DNA of 23,204 bases from a virus. This document shows positions 1 through 7,691 of this stretch, in pieces; position 1 is the first letter of the stretch, and every line of letters begins with the position of its first letter. The notes below the pieces were generated by a model. It did no database searches. It had not been told where the DNA came from and saw only the letters and a program-made list of their open reading frames with translations. The stretch lies in IMG/VR virus record IMGVR_UViG_3300033149_002609, positions 1 to 23,204 of that record, one strand, 5' to 3'. The position numbers and the translations under genes are program-made.

Positions 1-2
1 CG

Positions 3-1805
3 GTTAATCTGGATAGTACTCTTGATAGTGGTATATCAACGTTAAACAGTTTTGTTGATGGCGGAACAACTTACGTCTATGTCTTCTCAACAGAAGATGG
101 TAACATCTCAAACTCTGAGTGGAATGCTTACTATATTGATCAGGGTGCAGCTTCCCCATTTACAGCTGGCAACTGGACAGAAGATACAATAGCTGCACAA
201 ACAGAGTACTCTGTCGACGCAGATAACCACTGTGATTCAGTAGCAGATGATAGTAACAATATTTATATTGTTATGAAGACAGATGCTGTAACTACTGGTG
301 AAACTCTGATTGGGTTGCTGAAACGAACCGCTGGTGGTATATATACAAGTCATACTATTGTAACAATGCCTGCAGCAGCAGCAGATAGTAGAACACGACC
401 ATGTATTGCTTATGATAAAACTAACAGTAAAATTTATATAGCTTACTCAAAAGAAAATACAGGCGACTTAGATGGTTGGTACGTTAGTGCTGACATATCT
501 GATTTAGATACATGGTTATCAGAGACTAACTTATTCGATATATCCGGGAAAGACTTTAATAATATTAGATCCCCGCAGCAGGATTTTCAGGGTACGGACT
601 CTACGGGTATCTTATTTGTTGCTGCTCAAGATGCGGTAGCGGGTGATGACGATGATGATGTATACCACAGCTTAGTAACGATAGCAGCAGCCGGTATAAG
701 TATTGAAGTCCCAACAACTGACTTAGTTTTATCAACAACTACCCCCGCTGTAATAATATCAGCAAGCCCAAGTTTTGAGGTCCCTGTTGTAAATCTCACC
801 TTATCAACTGTTGCTCCTTCAGTTGGGACAGGTGTGGGTGTACCAGCAGTGGACCTCACCCTATCTACAACGGCACCGACGGCAACTATTTCCGATCATA
901 TAGCTATCGAGGCCCCAACGGTTGATTTAGTTTTATCTACATCAACACCAACAGTAACTGTTACCGATCACGTAGATGTTGAAGTACCAGTTACCGGTTT
1001 AGTATTATCTACAACGGTACCGACGGTGCCTGTTACCGATCACGTAGATGTTGAAGTTCCCGTTACCAGTTTAATTTTATCCACAACGGCACCAACGGCG
1101 GCGGTATCAGGTACCGTGGGTATCGAAGTACCGACAGTTAATTTAGTACTATCAACAGTAGCGCCGATAGTAACCATTACGAATCACGTAGATATCGAAG
1201 TACCCGTCACTAATTTAGTTTTATCGACAGTAGCGCCGATAGTCAATATCGGTATAAACACCGAAATCCCAACAGTTAATTTAGTATTATCAACGACAGT
1301 ACCGACGATAGCCGTTACCAACCATATAGATATTGAAGTACCGGTTATTGATTTAGTATTATCAACGACAGTGCCGACGGTAGCCGTTACCAACCATATA
1401 GATATTGAAGTACCGGTTACCAATTTAATTTTATCTGCAACCGCACCAACAGTTGATATTGGTATTAATTTAGATATCACTGTCCCAGTTGCGACCCTTA
1501 ATATTTCAACAACTGCACCCACTATTTCAATACCGGCCAATGTTAGTATTGAAGTTCCACGAGTTGATTTACTACTTTCAACAGTTGCTCCGGTAATCGA
1601 TGAAACTACTACAGTAAGTTTGGCTATACCAACAGTTGATTTAATATTAAGCACCGTCGCACCCGTGGTATCGGCAGTAACATTGGCATCACCAGCTAAG
1701 AGTTTATCATCTGAAGAACCGGGCACTGGGTTTGCATCTAAAGAACCGGGTACTGGATTCATATCCAATCGATTAGATCGTACAAAAAATACAGGATTAT
1801 CATAA
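3..1805 (+). CDS. Propeller-like structural protein with tandem VP..LxLST..AP repeats (5' end cut by window)
   Basis: The frame is open from base 3, so the gene starts left of the window and the ATG at 273 is internal. About 600 codons are visible. The N-terminal 230 residues are rich in Tyr, Ser, Asp and Asn with strand-like motifs such as NNIYIVM and SKIYIAYSKEN, which resemble sialidase/BNR-type propeller blades. From base 702 follow 14 repeats of the form VP-x3-L-x-LST-x-AP-x-V, about 24 residues apart. The tail contains EEPGTGF and KEPGTGF. The gene ends in TAATG, so it is coupled to the next gene. Its place just before the head-tail completion genes suggests a head-associated fibre or decoration protein, but a tail appendage is also possible. 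The structural role is inferred from context; the repeat is seen directly. No signal peptide can be judged because the start is missing. Confidence 0.75.
   Translation, partial: VNLDSTLDSGISTLNSFVDGGTTYVYVFSTEDGNISNSEWNAYYIDQGAASPFTAGNWTEDTIAAQTEYSVDADNHCDSVADDSNNIYIVMKTDAVTTGETLIGLLKRTAGGIYTSHTIVTMPAAAADSRTRPCIAYDKTNSKIYIAYSKENTGDLDGWYVSADISDLDTWLSETNLFDISGKDFNNIRSPQQDFQGTDSTGILFVAAQDAVAGDDDDDVYHSLVTIAAAGISIEVPTTDLVLSTTTPAVIISASPSFEVPVVNLTLSTVAPSVGTGVGVPAVDLTLSTTAPTATISDHIAIEAPTVDLVLSTSTPTVTVTDHVDVEVPVTGLVLSTTVPTVPVTDHVDVEVPVTSLILSTTAPTAAVSGTVGIEVPTVNLVLSTVAPIVTITNHVDIEVPVTNLVLSTVAPIVNIGINTEIPTVNLVLSTTVPTIAVTNHIDIEVPVIDLVLSTTVPTVAVTNHIDIEVPVTNLILSATAPTVDIGINLDITVPVATLNISTTAPTISIPANVSIEVPRVDLLLSTVAPVIDETTTVSLAIPTVDLILSTVAPVVSAVTLASPAKSLSSEEPGTGFASKEPGTGFISNRLDRTKNTGLS
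702..1670 (+). repeat. 14 tandem coding repeats, consensus VP-x3-L-x-LST-x-AP-x-V
   Basis: Fourteen imperfect units occur in one frame, for example VPVTNLVLSTVAPIV and IPTVDLILSTVAPVV, joined by linkers such as TVTDHVDVE. Spacing is mostly 24 residues (72 nt). Some neighbours are nearly identical in DNA: 959-985 matches 1031-1057 exactly, and 1281-1347 matches 1353-1419 with two mismatches. This indicates recent tandem duplication by recombination or slippage. The alternating hydrophobic pattern suggests a short beta-hairpin or Ig-like unit. The same motif recurs at the C-termini of the proteins at 18304 and 18636. Confidence 0.9.
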
Positions 1806-2167
1806 TGACCGCTATCTATATAACACAACAAATAATCGGCGCGTACCTTAAGGGTGAGATCCCACAAGCCGTACAGGTAACTTTTAAGGATGACGCAGGG
1901 ACCGTTTTGGATTTATCAGGATTCACTGCCCAATTTGAGATAATTAGAATTGATGGTGGAACTGATCCCGGAAATCTTGGTCAGGGAACACCATCCATAC
2001 CAACACCCCTTTCTGGCTTAACTCAATATGTATGGCATGCAAATGATCTATTGACAGTCGGGATGTACCGAGGTATAATGTGGGTTGGGGATGGTACAAA
2101 TCGATATGGCTCTGAATTTTTTGAGTGGTTTGTCCGAGATTCATTAACTACAGTACCGAGTATTTAA
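1805..2167 (+). CDS. Small Ig-like phage structural protein, BppU N-terminal-like
   Basis: This 120-residue protein starts at an ATG that shares one base with the previous stop (TAATG), so it is probably translationally coupled. The pattern 'QVTFKDDAGTVLDLSGFTAQFEI ... YVWHANDLLTVGMYRGIMWV ... SEFFEWFVRDSL' (parts of the protein) fits the Ig-like beta-sandwich seen in N-terminal domains of phage baseplate upper proteins and related decoration proteins. It has no TM segment or catalytic motif. Its position between the repeat protein and the head-closure gene suggests it is a partner or adaptor of the repeat protein on the virion. The fold is a pattern match by eye and the role is inferred. Confidence 0.55.
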   Translation: MTAIYITQQIIGAYLKGEIPQAVQVTFKDDAGTVLDLSGFTAQFEIIRIDGGTDPGNLGQGTPSIPTPLSGLTQYVWHANDLLTVGMYRGIMWVGDGTNRYGSEFFEWFVRDSLTTVPSI

Positions 2168-2169
2168 AA

Positions 2170-2499
2170 ATGGCTGTTAGCGATTTCCTAGATATGATGC
2201 CAGCTACTATTGTGCACAGGCCATTAACCAGTCGGGATGAATATAATGTTCCCACTTATGGTGACCCCACTAGTTACCCCGCTAGAATCGTCCATAAAGA
2301 TACAATAATCCGTGGCTCTGATGGCTCTGAACTTGTATCTAGGCTTCAATGTTGGGTAGGTGGTATACCATCTATGGGTCCTGAAGATAGTATAACTTTA
2401 CCCAATGGCACTGCACCTCCGATATTTAATGTTGAAAAATTCACTGATGAAGGTGGTGACCACCATGTTAAAATATTCTTCGGTCAGGAGGTAATATGA
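2170..2499 (+). CDS. Putative head closure / head-tail joining protein
   Basis: This is a 109-residue protein. The preferred start is the ATG at 2170 (MAVSDFLDMMPATI), just after the stop of the previous gene. The longer frame from 2125 would overlap the upstream gene and adds an atypical leader. The pattern 'MMPATIVHRP...DEYNVPTYGDPTSYPARI...GSELVSR...ITLPNGTAPPI' is typical of small beta-barrel head-completion (stopper) proteins of siphophages. Such proteins close the connector after packaging and receive the tail. It lies directly before an HK97 gp10-like gene and a tail terminator, the usual order. Its stop overlaps the next ATG by four bases. The family assignment rests on pattern and synteny. 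Confidence 0.65.
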   Translation: MAVSDFLDMMPATIVHRPLTSRDEYNVPTYGDPTSYPARIVHKDTIIRGSDGSELVSRLQCWVGGIPSMGPEDSITLPNGTAPPIFNVEKFTDEGGDHHVKIFFGQEVI

Positions 2500-2882
2500 C
2501 AACTATATCTATGAATATCAAGGGTATAGGTAAGATTCAATCTCAGATAAAAAAATACGGTAGAATTGCTGAGGTAGCCCTTGCTAAATCTTTAAAAGAA
2601 GAGGCTAATGGTATTTTACAACAAAGTAAAGAATTAGTACCTGTTGATACTGGTGCATTGAGAGATTCAGGCAAAGTTACTGGGCCAATCAATAATGTTA
2701 TTTCTATCCAATTCGGCGGCGGGAATGTGGGTTATGCAGCCGCTGTTCATGAGATAATTGATGCCTTCCATGCTGGTGGTATGGCTAAATTTTTGGAAAT
2801 ACCAGCTAGAAAAGCCATACCCGGTATGAGCAGACGAATTGCAAAAGATATTAAAATAGCCACAAAGAGTCTTAAAAGATGA
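2496..2882 (+). CDS. HK97 gp10-like head-tail connector / tail completion protein
   Basis: This 128-residue protein has the hallmark of the HK97 gp10 family: an N-terminal helix (SQIKKYGRIAEVALAKSLKE), then 'LVPVDTGALRDSGKV', a beta region, and 'VGYAAAVHE' leading to a basic C-terminal helix. The family sits at the head-tail interface of siphophages and is needed for joining or completing the tail. The start is ATG at 2496 with a strong AGGAGG four bases upstream and an ATGA overlap with the preceding stop. The stop overlaps the start of the next gene in the same way. Confidence 0.85.
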   Translation: MTTISMNIKGIGKIQSQIKKYGRIAEVALAKSLKEEANGILQQSKELVPVDTGALRDSGKVTGPINNVISIQFGGGNVGYAAAVHEIIDAFHAGGMAKFLEIPARKAIPGMSRRIAKDIKIATKSLKR

Positions 2883-3262
2883 GTATATTGGATGATATCG
2901 GCGATAAACTAATAGCTGATGGTGTGGTCGGGGGTGTTACCGATTGGGTATTAGGTAAATCATACATGCCACCAACCCCTGATGATGTGATCGCATTGTT
3001 CGAGACTGGGGGTGATATCCCCGATCAGACCCCCGGAACTAAATATGAATACCCAACTTTTCAAGTTAGGGTCCGTGGCGGTAAATTTGGTTATGAGGCT
3101 GCTAGGATTAAAATACAGGAAGTGTTTGATAGTTTGAATGATTCCACTGTATCAGGGTATATATACGTTTTTCCTTTACAATCTGGTCCCATACCATTGG
3201 GTTATGACCGAGAAGACAACAGACCGGAGTTATCGTGGAACTTCGCAACGATGAAAGGGTAA
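2879..3262 (+). CDS. Tail terminator / phage minor capsid protein family
   Basis: This 127-residue protein contains 'DDVIALFETGGDIPD' and 'YPTFQVRVRGGKFGYEAAR' (residues about 38-82). This is the signature of the phage minor-capsid family related to tail terminators (PF12691-like). Tail terminators cap the tail tube at its correct length and bind the head connector. The start is at an ATGA overlap with the gp10-like gene. In related phages the major tail protein follows directly; here nine sugar-related genes intervene. The first of these starts 28 bases inside this gene. Confidence 0.75.
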   Translation: MSILDDIGDKLIADGVVGGVTDWVLGKSYMPPTPDDVIALFETGGDIPDQTPGTKYEYPTFQVRVRGGKFGYEAARIKIQEVFDSLNDSTVSGYIYVFPLQSGPIPLGYDREDNRPELSWNFATMKG

Positions 3263-3828
3263 TCTATATAGCCGGGGGTGGTCCGTCTTTAAAAGGTTAT
3301 AATTGGAACCTTTTGAAGGATAAAAGAATTATCGCTGTTAATAGATCATACGAAGTAATACCGTGGGCTGAAGTAGTGTACTTTACAGACAAGAGATTTT
3401 TTGATTGGCATAAAGATGGTCTAATAAAGCATAATGGCGTTAAAATAACTGGTGATAAGCATATTGATCACCCCGACGTGCAAAATTATAGATTAACCGG
3501 GTGCAAAGGAATTGATTTAGGTCATATGCGGTTAAAGCACGGTAATAATTCTGGTTATGCAGCTATGAATCTAGCAGTGCATTTGGGTGCTAGAATAATA
3601 GTTTTACTTGGGTTCGATATGAAATTTAGTGGTGAGGAATCCCATTGGCATAATGGTTACCCAGTGGCTAGTAGACCCAAACAATATAAGAATATGTTAT
3701 CGTGTTTTAAATCAATAGCTGTGGGATTGAATAACAGAGGGATTACGGTATTTAATGCATGTGAAGACTCAGAATTAAAAGAATTTTATAAAACGCCTTT
3801 AGATAAGGCACACTTAGTAAGGGGCTAG
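3235..3828 (+). CDS. DUF115/sialyltransferase-like Rossmann protein, first gene of sugar cassette
   Basis: This 197-residue protein starts at GTG 3235 with a GGAG five bases upstream, overlapping the tail terminator by 28 bases. The N-terminal 'VIYIAGGGPSL' and then 'IIAVNRSYEVIPWAEVVYFTD' look like the nucleotide-sugar binding start of DUF115 (MptE/Maf-like) proteins. Further on are 'HGNNSGYAAMNLAVHLGA' and 'IIVLLGFDMKFS...HWHNGYP'. Related proteins occur in many phages without known function, and in bacteria some members act in flagellin glycosylation. I infer a glycosyl- or sialyl-transfer role because of the following glycosyltransferases. The reaction and substrate are unknown. It has no TM segment and is probably cytoplasmic. 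The stop lies 6 bases before the next start. Confidence 0.7.
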   Translation: MELRNDERVIYIAGGGPSLKGYNWNLLKDKRIIAVNRSYEVIPWAEVVYFTDKRFFDWHKDGLIKHNGVKITGDKHIDHPDVQNYRLTGCKGIDLGHMRLKHGNNSGYAAMNLAVHLGARIIVLLGFDMKFSGEESHWHNGYPVASRPKQYKNMLSCFKSIAVGLNNRGITVFNACEDSELKEFYKTPLDKAHLVRG

Positions 3829-3834
3829 GTTAAT

Positions 3835-4353
3835 ATGTTAATACAGCAATATATCGAAATGCACAGTAATCCAAAGCGGTTTCCCGGATTCTCTATAAAA
3901 GAACATATATCAGAGATAACTAGTTTAGTGGAAAAGCATGCAGTATTTAACTTATTAGATTATGGCTGTGGTAAAGGCTATCAGTACCTAGCAAAACGGT
4001 ACCATGAATCCTGGGGTATACTTCCACATTGTTACGACCCCGGTGTAACATTTTTGAATATCAAACCGGAAGGAACATTCGGTGGCGTTATCTGCACAGA
4101 TGTTCTTGAGCACATCCCCGCAGAAGAAATAAAATCATTCCTAACTGAATTGTTTAGTTATGCAGATAAATTTATTTTTCTATCCATCGCCACTTTCCCG
4201 GCTAGGAAATCCCTGCCCAATGGCACTAATTGCCATGTTACGGTTGAAAATAAGGAATGGTGGTTAAAGCAGATTAAGCCATTCGTTACAAATTTGGATT
4301 GTGTAGTAAGTTTCCGCCATCTCGATAATAAATTTGAGTTGGTAGAGTTATGA
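3835..4353 (+). CDS. Class I SAM-dependent methyltransferase
   Basis: This 172-residue protein carries the Rossmann motif I 'LLDYGCGKG' (residues 40-48), an acidic loop 'YDPG' (67-70), and the post-motif 'CTDVLEHI' (87-94) typical of Methyltransf_11/23-like enzymes. It should transfer a methyl group from SAM to a small molecule or glycan. DNA methylation is unlikely because there is no DPPY or PC motif. An AAGGGG lies upstream of the ATG, and the stop overlaps the next ATG (ATGA). Its position among glycosyltransferases suggests methylation of a sugar residue, for example capping a chain. The acceptor is inference. Confidence 0.8.
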   Translation: MLIQQYIEMHSNPKRFPGFSIKEHISEITSLVEKHAVFNLLDYGCGKGYQYLAKRYHESWGILPHCYDPGVTFLNIKPEGTFGGVICTDVLEHIPAEEIKSFLTELFSYADKFIFLSIATFPARKSLPNGTNCHVTVENKEWWLKQIKPFVTNLDCVVSFRHLDNKFELVEL

Positions 4354-5162
4354 AATCGGCGCATTGCTTGGTTAAAAAGAAATCCGAATACCCTTGGCAG
4401 GGTATACATAGTGGGATTCGATCACAGGGGTATGATTTAAGTGGGGGAACATTACCGGCAGATTTGTTAGTAACTTGGACCCCGTGGAACAATTCAATAG
4501 CTCATCGCGCCGGTGAGAATCAAAAGAAATATGGTAAAGATTGGGTAGTTTTTGAAAATGGCTATCTACCTTTAAGTAATAATGTTAGGTATTATTGCGC
4601 CGGTTTAAATGGTTTTAATGGCCATGGTGACCATAAAATCCACAATATAGATGAATCGCGGTTGGGTAAGTTAAATATTGATATAAAAGATTGGACCACT
4701 AAAGGTGAATATATATTAATAGTATCTCAATTTGGTCACAGGGACACTAGATATTCAATGCCGATTGATTGGCCCGATACCATAATCAAAAAATTACGTG
4801 AATATACTGATCGCCCTATAATCTTTAAATCTAAAGCCGGGAAACGTAGAGTTCCATCTAAATCCTATCTTAATGTGACGGTTGTTGATAATAGTGAATC
4901 CCTTAGTTCACTTATAAAAAGTGCTTGGGCGGTTGTTGTGTGGAACAGTAAAGCGGCTGTTAAATCCCTTATTGAGGGTGTGCCAATAGTGGTAGATGCT
5001 CCTGTTGCTATTTCTAAATTTATGTGCACTTCGATCGAATCCATAGAGACACCTTATCGACCGGAAGATGCAGACAGATTATACTTTTTTAATTGGTTAG
5101 CAAATGCACAATGGAGTGAACAAGAAATAGCTACCGGTAAGCCATTTGAGCAGCTGCTATGA
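4350..5162 (+). CDS. Putative GT-B-like glycosyltransferase, paralogue 1 of 4
   Basis: This 270-residue protein is the first of four tandem relatives. It shares with them an N-terminal segment ending in 'WVVFENGYL' (about 66-74), a central 'GEYILIVSQFGHRDT' (about 118-132), 'LREYTDRPIIFK' (about 149-160), 'VVVWNSKAAVKSLIEGVPIV' (about 194-213), and a C-terminal 'NAQWSEQEIATGKPF'. A Ser/His-Ser-x(4)-A-x(3)-G-(I/V)-P segment near the C-terminus resembles the donor-binding part of GT-B enzymes and capsule-type transferases, so glycosyl transfer is the best guess. No reaction is known. It has ATGA overlaps on both sides and no TM segment. Among the four, this copy alone has Asn-Ser-Lys instead of (H/N)-(S/G)-(N/T) in the core loop, so its donor may differ. 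Confidence 0.6.
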   Translation: MKSAHCLVKKKSEYPWQGIHSGIRSQGYDLSGGTLPADLLVTWTPWNNSIAHRAGENQKKYGKDWVVFENGYLPLSNNVRYYCAGLNGFNGHGDHKIHNIDESRLGKLNIDIKDWTTKGEYILIVSQFGHRDTRYSMPIDWPDTIIKKLREYTDRPIIFKSKAGKRRVPSKSYLNVTVVDNSESLSSLIKSAWAVVVWNSKAAVKSLIEGVPIVVDAPVAISKFMCTSIESIETPYRPEDADRLYFFNWLANAQWSEQEIATGKPFEQLL

Positions 5163-5995
5163 CTATTAATTATTACACAGATGGTGGGAAAAGGGCCGGT
5201 GTATTAGAAAAAGCCATGATAAATGGTTCCAGATTAGCTGGGTATAGATGTGGTGCGATACCCAAGGAAAGATATACAGGGGTTAAAACAAGGATTGCAG
5301 CTCTGTATGGTTTATGGGGGAATTCCAGAGATATTATACATGAATATGTTGATGCTGGTAAAAAATCTATATTCTTTGATCTAGGTTATTGGGGTAGGCA
5401 TGACGGCGGTAGATTAAAGGGCTACCACCGTATAGCTATTGATGGTTACCATGCTAAATTTGATAATACCGATTGTAGTCCTGTTAGGTTCAATAAGTTT
5501 AAAATAAAAACCAAATCTTTTGATAATTCAGGTGAATATATCCTCCTTTGTGGGCAATCAGCAAAAGCAGCTTGGGTATATAACCTAAGTCCTGAAGAAT
5601 GGGAAAAACAAACTATAGAAGAGATAAGAAAGTACACTGATAGACCTATCTGGTATGTGCCGAAACCATCATGGCTTGATAAAAAACCTATTTCAGGGAC
5701 AATATATTGCGATGGCCCTGTTGAGCAATATTTGGGTGATTGTAAAGCAGTCGTCACACATCACAGTAATTCTGGTGTACATGCATTAGCGTTGGGTAAA
5801 CCAGTCTTTACACAAGAAGGCATATCAAAATCACTGGTGGGTGAATTAGATTTATCGAAAATTGAATCCCCAATGATCCCCAGTGAAGAAGAGCGCGATA
5901 TGTTTTTATTTAACGTTGCACAATGGCAATGGTCTGTTGATGAAATTAGTGGTGGTATTATGCTTAGATGTTTAAAAAGTAGGGGGTTATTATGA
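5159..5995 (+). CDS. Putative GT-B-like glycosyltransferase, paralogue 2 of 4
   Basis: This 278-residue protein aligns by eye with its neighbours. It has 'SIFFDLGYWGRHDGG' (GY motif, about 69-83), 'GEYILLCGQSAKAAW' (about 125-139), 'EEIRKYTDRPIWYVPK' (about 153-168), 'AVVTHHSNSGVHALALGKPV' (about 197-216), 'RDMFLFNVAQWQWSVDEISG' near the end. The Gln-Trp-x(3)-Glu-x(3)-Gly motif at the C-terminus marks all four copies. HHSNSGV followed by GKPV fits the donor phosphate-binding loop of GT-B-like transferases. It has ATGA overlaps at both ends, so it should be made together with its paralogues. Substrates are unknown. Confidence 0.62.
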   Translation: MTINYYTDGGKRAGVLEKAMINGSRLAGYRCGAIPKERYTGVKTRIAALYGLWGNSRDIIHEYVDAGKKSIFFDLGYWGRHDGGRLKGYHRIAIDGYHAKFDNTDCSPVRFNKFKIKTKSFDNSGEYILLCGQSAKAAWVYNLSPEEWEKQTIEEIRKYTDRPIWYVPKPSWLDKKPISGTIYCDGPVEQYLGDCKAVVTHHSNSGVHALALGKPVFTQEGISKSLVGELDLSKIESPMIPSEEERDMFLFNVAQWQWSVDEISGGIMLRCLKSRGLL

Positions 5996-6870
5996 GATTG
6001 GTTTTTTATGCAGCGGATAAAGAGCGGGAAGGCCTATTAGCTCTAGCCTTTAATGAAGGCGTTATGCACCATGATGGGGATGTCGCTGTTGTAAAATCAA
6101 CAACAGACTATGAATTACCTGAGATGGGAACTGATGTTGCAGTTGTAATAGGGGTTAAGGGTAAAAGTCGTCAAATTATAGATGATCATAAAGCTATGGG
6201 TAAAAAGATAATTTATATTGATAAAGGTTATTTCAGAATCGCTAATACACATCCAGATAGGTTAAGTAGATCATTATATTATAAGACTAGTGTCGATAAT
6301 TTTCAGCCATTGGATTATTTAATGGATTTAAAAGTTAGTGGTGATCGGTGGTCTAAATTAAGTAAAAAATTCGGGTTAAAACTAAAACCGTGGCAGTTAA
6401 AGGGTTCAAATGTTATTTGGTTAGGCCCATCCCAAAAATATTGCACATTCCATGGACTGGGGGATGCTACTGAATTTTCAGAATCGAATATTAAAATTCT
6501 ATTGAAAAAGACTGGTAAGGACGTGGTTTATCGACCTAAACATAGCTGGGGGGATGCAACACCTATAAAAGGTACTAGGTTTTCAAGACCCCCAATTAAA
6601 ATAGAAGATGAATTTAAGGATGCATATGCTCTAGCGACACACGGTAGTAATATGTCAGCTGAAGCCATTGTTGCCGGTATCCCTATTATTGCATTCGGCC
6701 CAGCGATAACTAGACCGATAGCTTCAACGGAACAAGATAAATTAAATAAAATATCATTCCCTGATTATGATTTAAGGTTAGATTGGTTAAGAAAAATTTC
6801 TTATTGCCAATGGACATTAGCTGAAATGGCATCCGGACTAATGTGGTCTAATACTAGGCACCTAATATGA
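5992..6870 (+). CDS. Putative GT-B-like glycosyltransferase, paralogue 3 of 4
   Basis: At 292 residues this is the longest of the four tandem copies. It shows 'VAVVIGVKGKSRQIIDDH', 'IIYIDKGYFRI' (about 73-83), 'VSGDRWSKLSKKFGLKLKPW', 'NVIWLGPSQKYCTFHG', 'DVVYRPKHSWGD', 'ALATHGSNMSAEAIVAGIPI' and 'SYCQWTLAEMASGLMW' at the C-terminus. THGSNMSAEA-x(3)-GIPI is the clearest GT-B-like donor loop of the set and resembles capsule-polysaccharide transferases. The extra 15-20 residues relative to copies 1 and 2 lie in the middle (VSGDRW segment), which copy 4 also has, so copies 3 and 4 look closer to each other. It has ATGA overlaps on both sides. Confidence 0.65.
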   Translation: MRLVFYAADKEREGLLALAFNEGVMHHDGDVAVVKSTTDYELPEMGTDVAVVIGVKGKSRQIIDDHKAMGKKIIYIDKGYFRIANTHPDRLSRSLYYKTSVDNFQPLDYLMDLKVSGDRWSKLSKKFGLKLKPWQLKGSNVIWLGPSQKYCTFHGLGDATEFSESNIKILLKKTGKDVVYRPKHSWGDATPIKGTRFSRPPIKIEDEFKDAYALATHGSNMSAEAIVAGIPIIAFGPAITRPIASTEQDKLNKISFPDYDLRLDWLRKISYCQWTLAEMASGLMWSNTRHLI

Positions 6871-7691
6871 AAATTATAACATTCTTACCGAATAATATGA
6901 TAAAGGAGCAAGTTGACACTCTTATTGCTTTCAGCAATGGTTTAATTGACCTAGGTTATAAAGTTTCGATAAATTCACATGATAATGTAGAATTGTGTGA
7001 TGTAGCTGTAGTATTCGGTTGGAACAAACCATACCATAAAGAAATAGAACGCGTAATTAAAGAATTCGGTGGTCGTGTTCTAGTATTAAGTTATGGTTTA
7101 TTCAATAGACCGAAGTACTGGACCGCCGGGTGGGATAATTTAAGTGGTCGCGCCGATTACGTTAATGAAAATTCACCCTCCGATCGATGGGATGAGATGG
7201 GTGCGGGGTTGAAGCCTTGGAAATCAACGGGGGAACACATTTTAGTTACTTGCCAAGTTCCAACGGATGGTTCCGTATATGACATTGATATTTTTCAATG
7301 GAGTCAGGATACTATAGATTTAGCTAATGAAATAGTGGATTACCCTATTAGATTTAGACCGCATCCACTCGCTACTAATATAACACCTGATATGGAAGGC
7401 TCTATAAGGTCGGAAGCATCATTTGAAGAGGATTTATTAAATGCTAAGGCTATAATAACGTACAATAGTACTTCCAGTAGCATGGCTATATTTGAGGGTA
7501 TCCCACTATTTGCAATGGATCGTGGCTCAATGGCATGGGATGTAGCCAACAAAGACTTAAAAGACTTAAATAACCCAAAAATGTTTGACAGGGGGCAATG
7601 GTCCCATAATCTTGGGTATTGTCAATGGACATTAGACGAGTTTAAAGATGGCACGGCTTGGGACCATCTAAAAAGGGGAGTATTAACATGA
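6867..7691 (+). CDS. Putative GT-B-like glycosyltransferase, paralogue 4 of 4
   Basis: This 274-residue protein shares with the three upstream genes 'DVAVVFGWNKPYHKEIER', 'VLVLSYGLFNRPKYW', 'SPSDRWDEMGAGLKPW', 'GEHILVTCQVPTDGS', 'YPIRFRPHPLAT', 'AIITYNSTSSSMAIFEGIPL' and 'GYCQWTLDEFKDGTAWDHL'. RFRPHP followed about 45 residues later by a Ser/Thr-rich loop and GIP is a pattern known from CDP-glycerol and capsule transferases, which supports glycosyl or glycerophosphate transfer. The start is at an ATGA overlap, and the stop overlaps the ATG of the next gene in the same way. The true start is ATG 6867, since the preceding codons belong to copy 3. Confidence 0.65.
   Translation: MKIITFLPNNMIKEQVDTLIAFSNGLIDLGYKVSINSHDNVELCDVAVVFGWNKPYHKEIERVIKEFGGRVLVLSYGLFNRPKYWTAGWDNLSGRADYVNENSPSDRWDEMGAGLKPWKSTGEHILVTCQVPTDGSVYDIDIFQWSQDTIDLANEIVDYPIRFRPHPLATNITPDMEGSIRSEASFEEDLLNAKAIITYNSTSSSMAIFEGIPLFAMDRGSMAWDVANKDLKDLNNPKMFDRGQWSHNLGYCQWTLDEFKDGTAWDHLKRGVLT

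Noticed and set aside
273-275. ATG as the start of the first gene
   Set aside because: The same frame is open back to base 3 with similar composition, so the gene enters from the left edge and this Met is internal.
702-1670. Possible CRISPR array because of regular 72-nt spacing
   Set aside because: The repeats are imperfect, in frame, and conserved at protein level; there are no identical repeats with unique spacers.
1184-1867. 227-codon open frame on the minus strand
   Set aside because: It is the antisense shadow of the coding repeats; its protein only mirrors their periodicity and it lacks an RBS and context.
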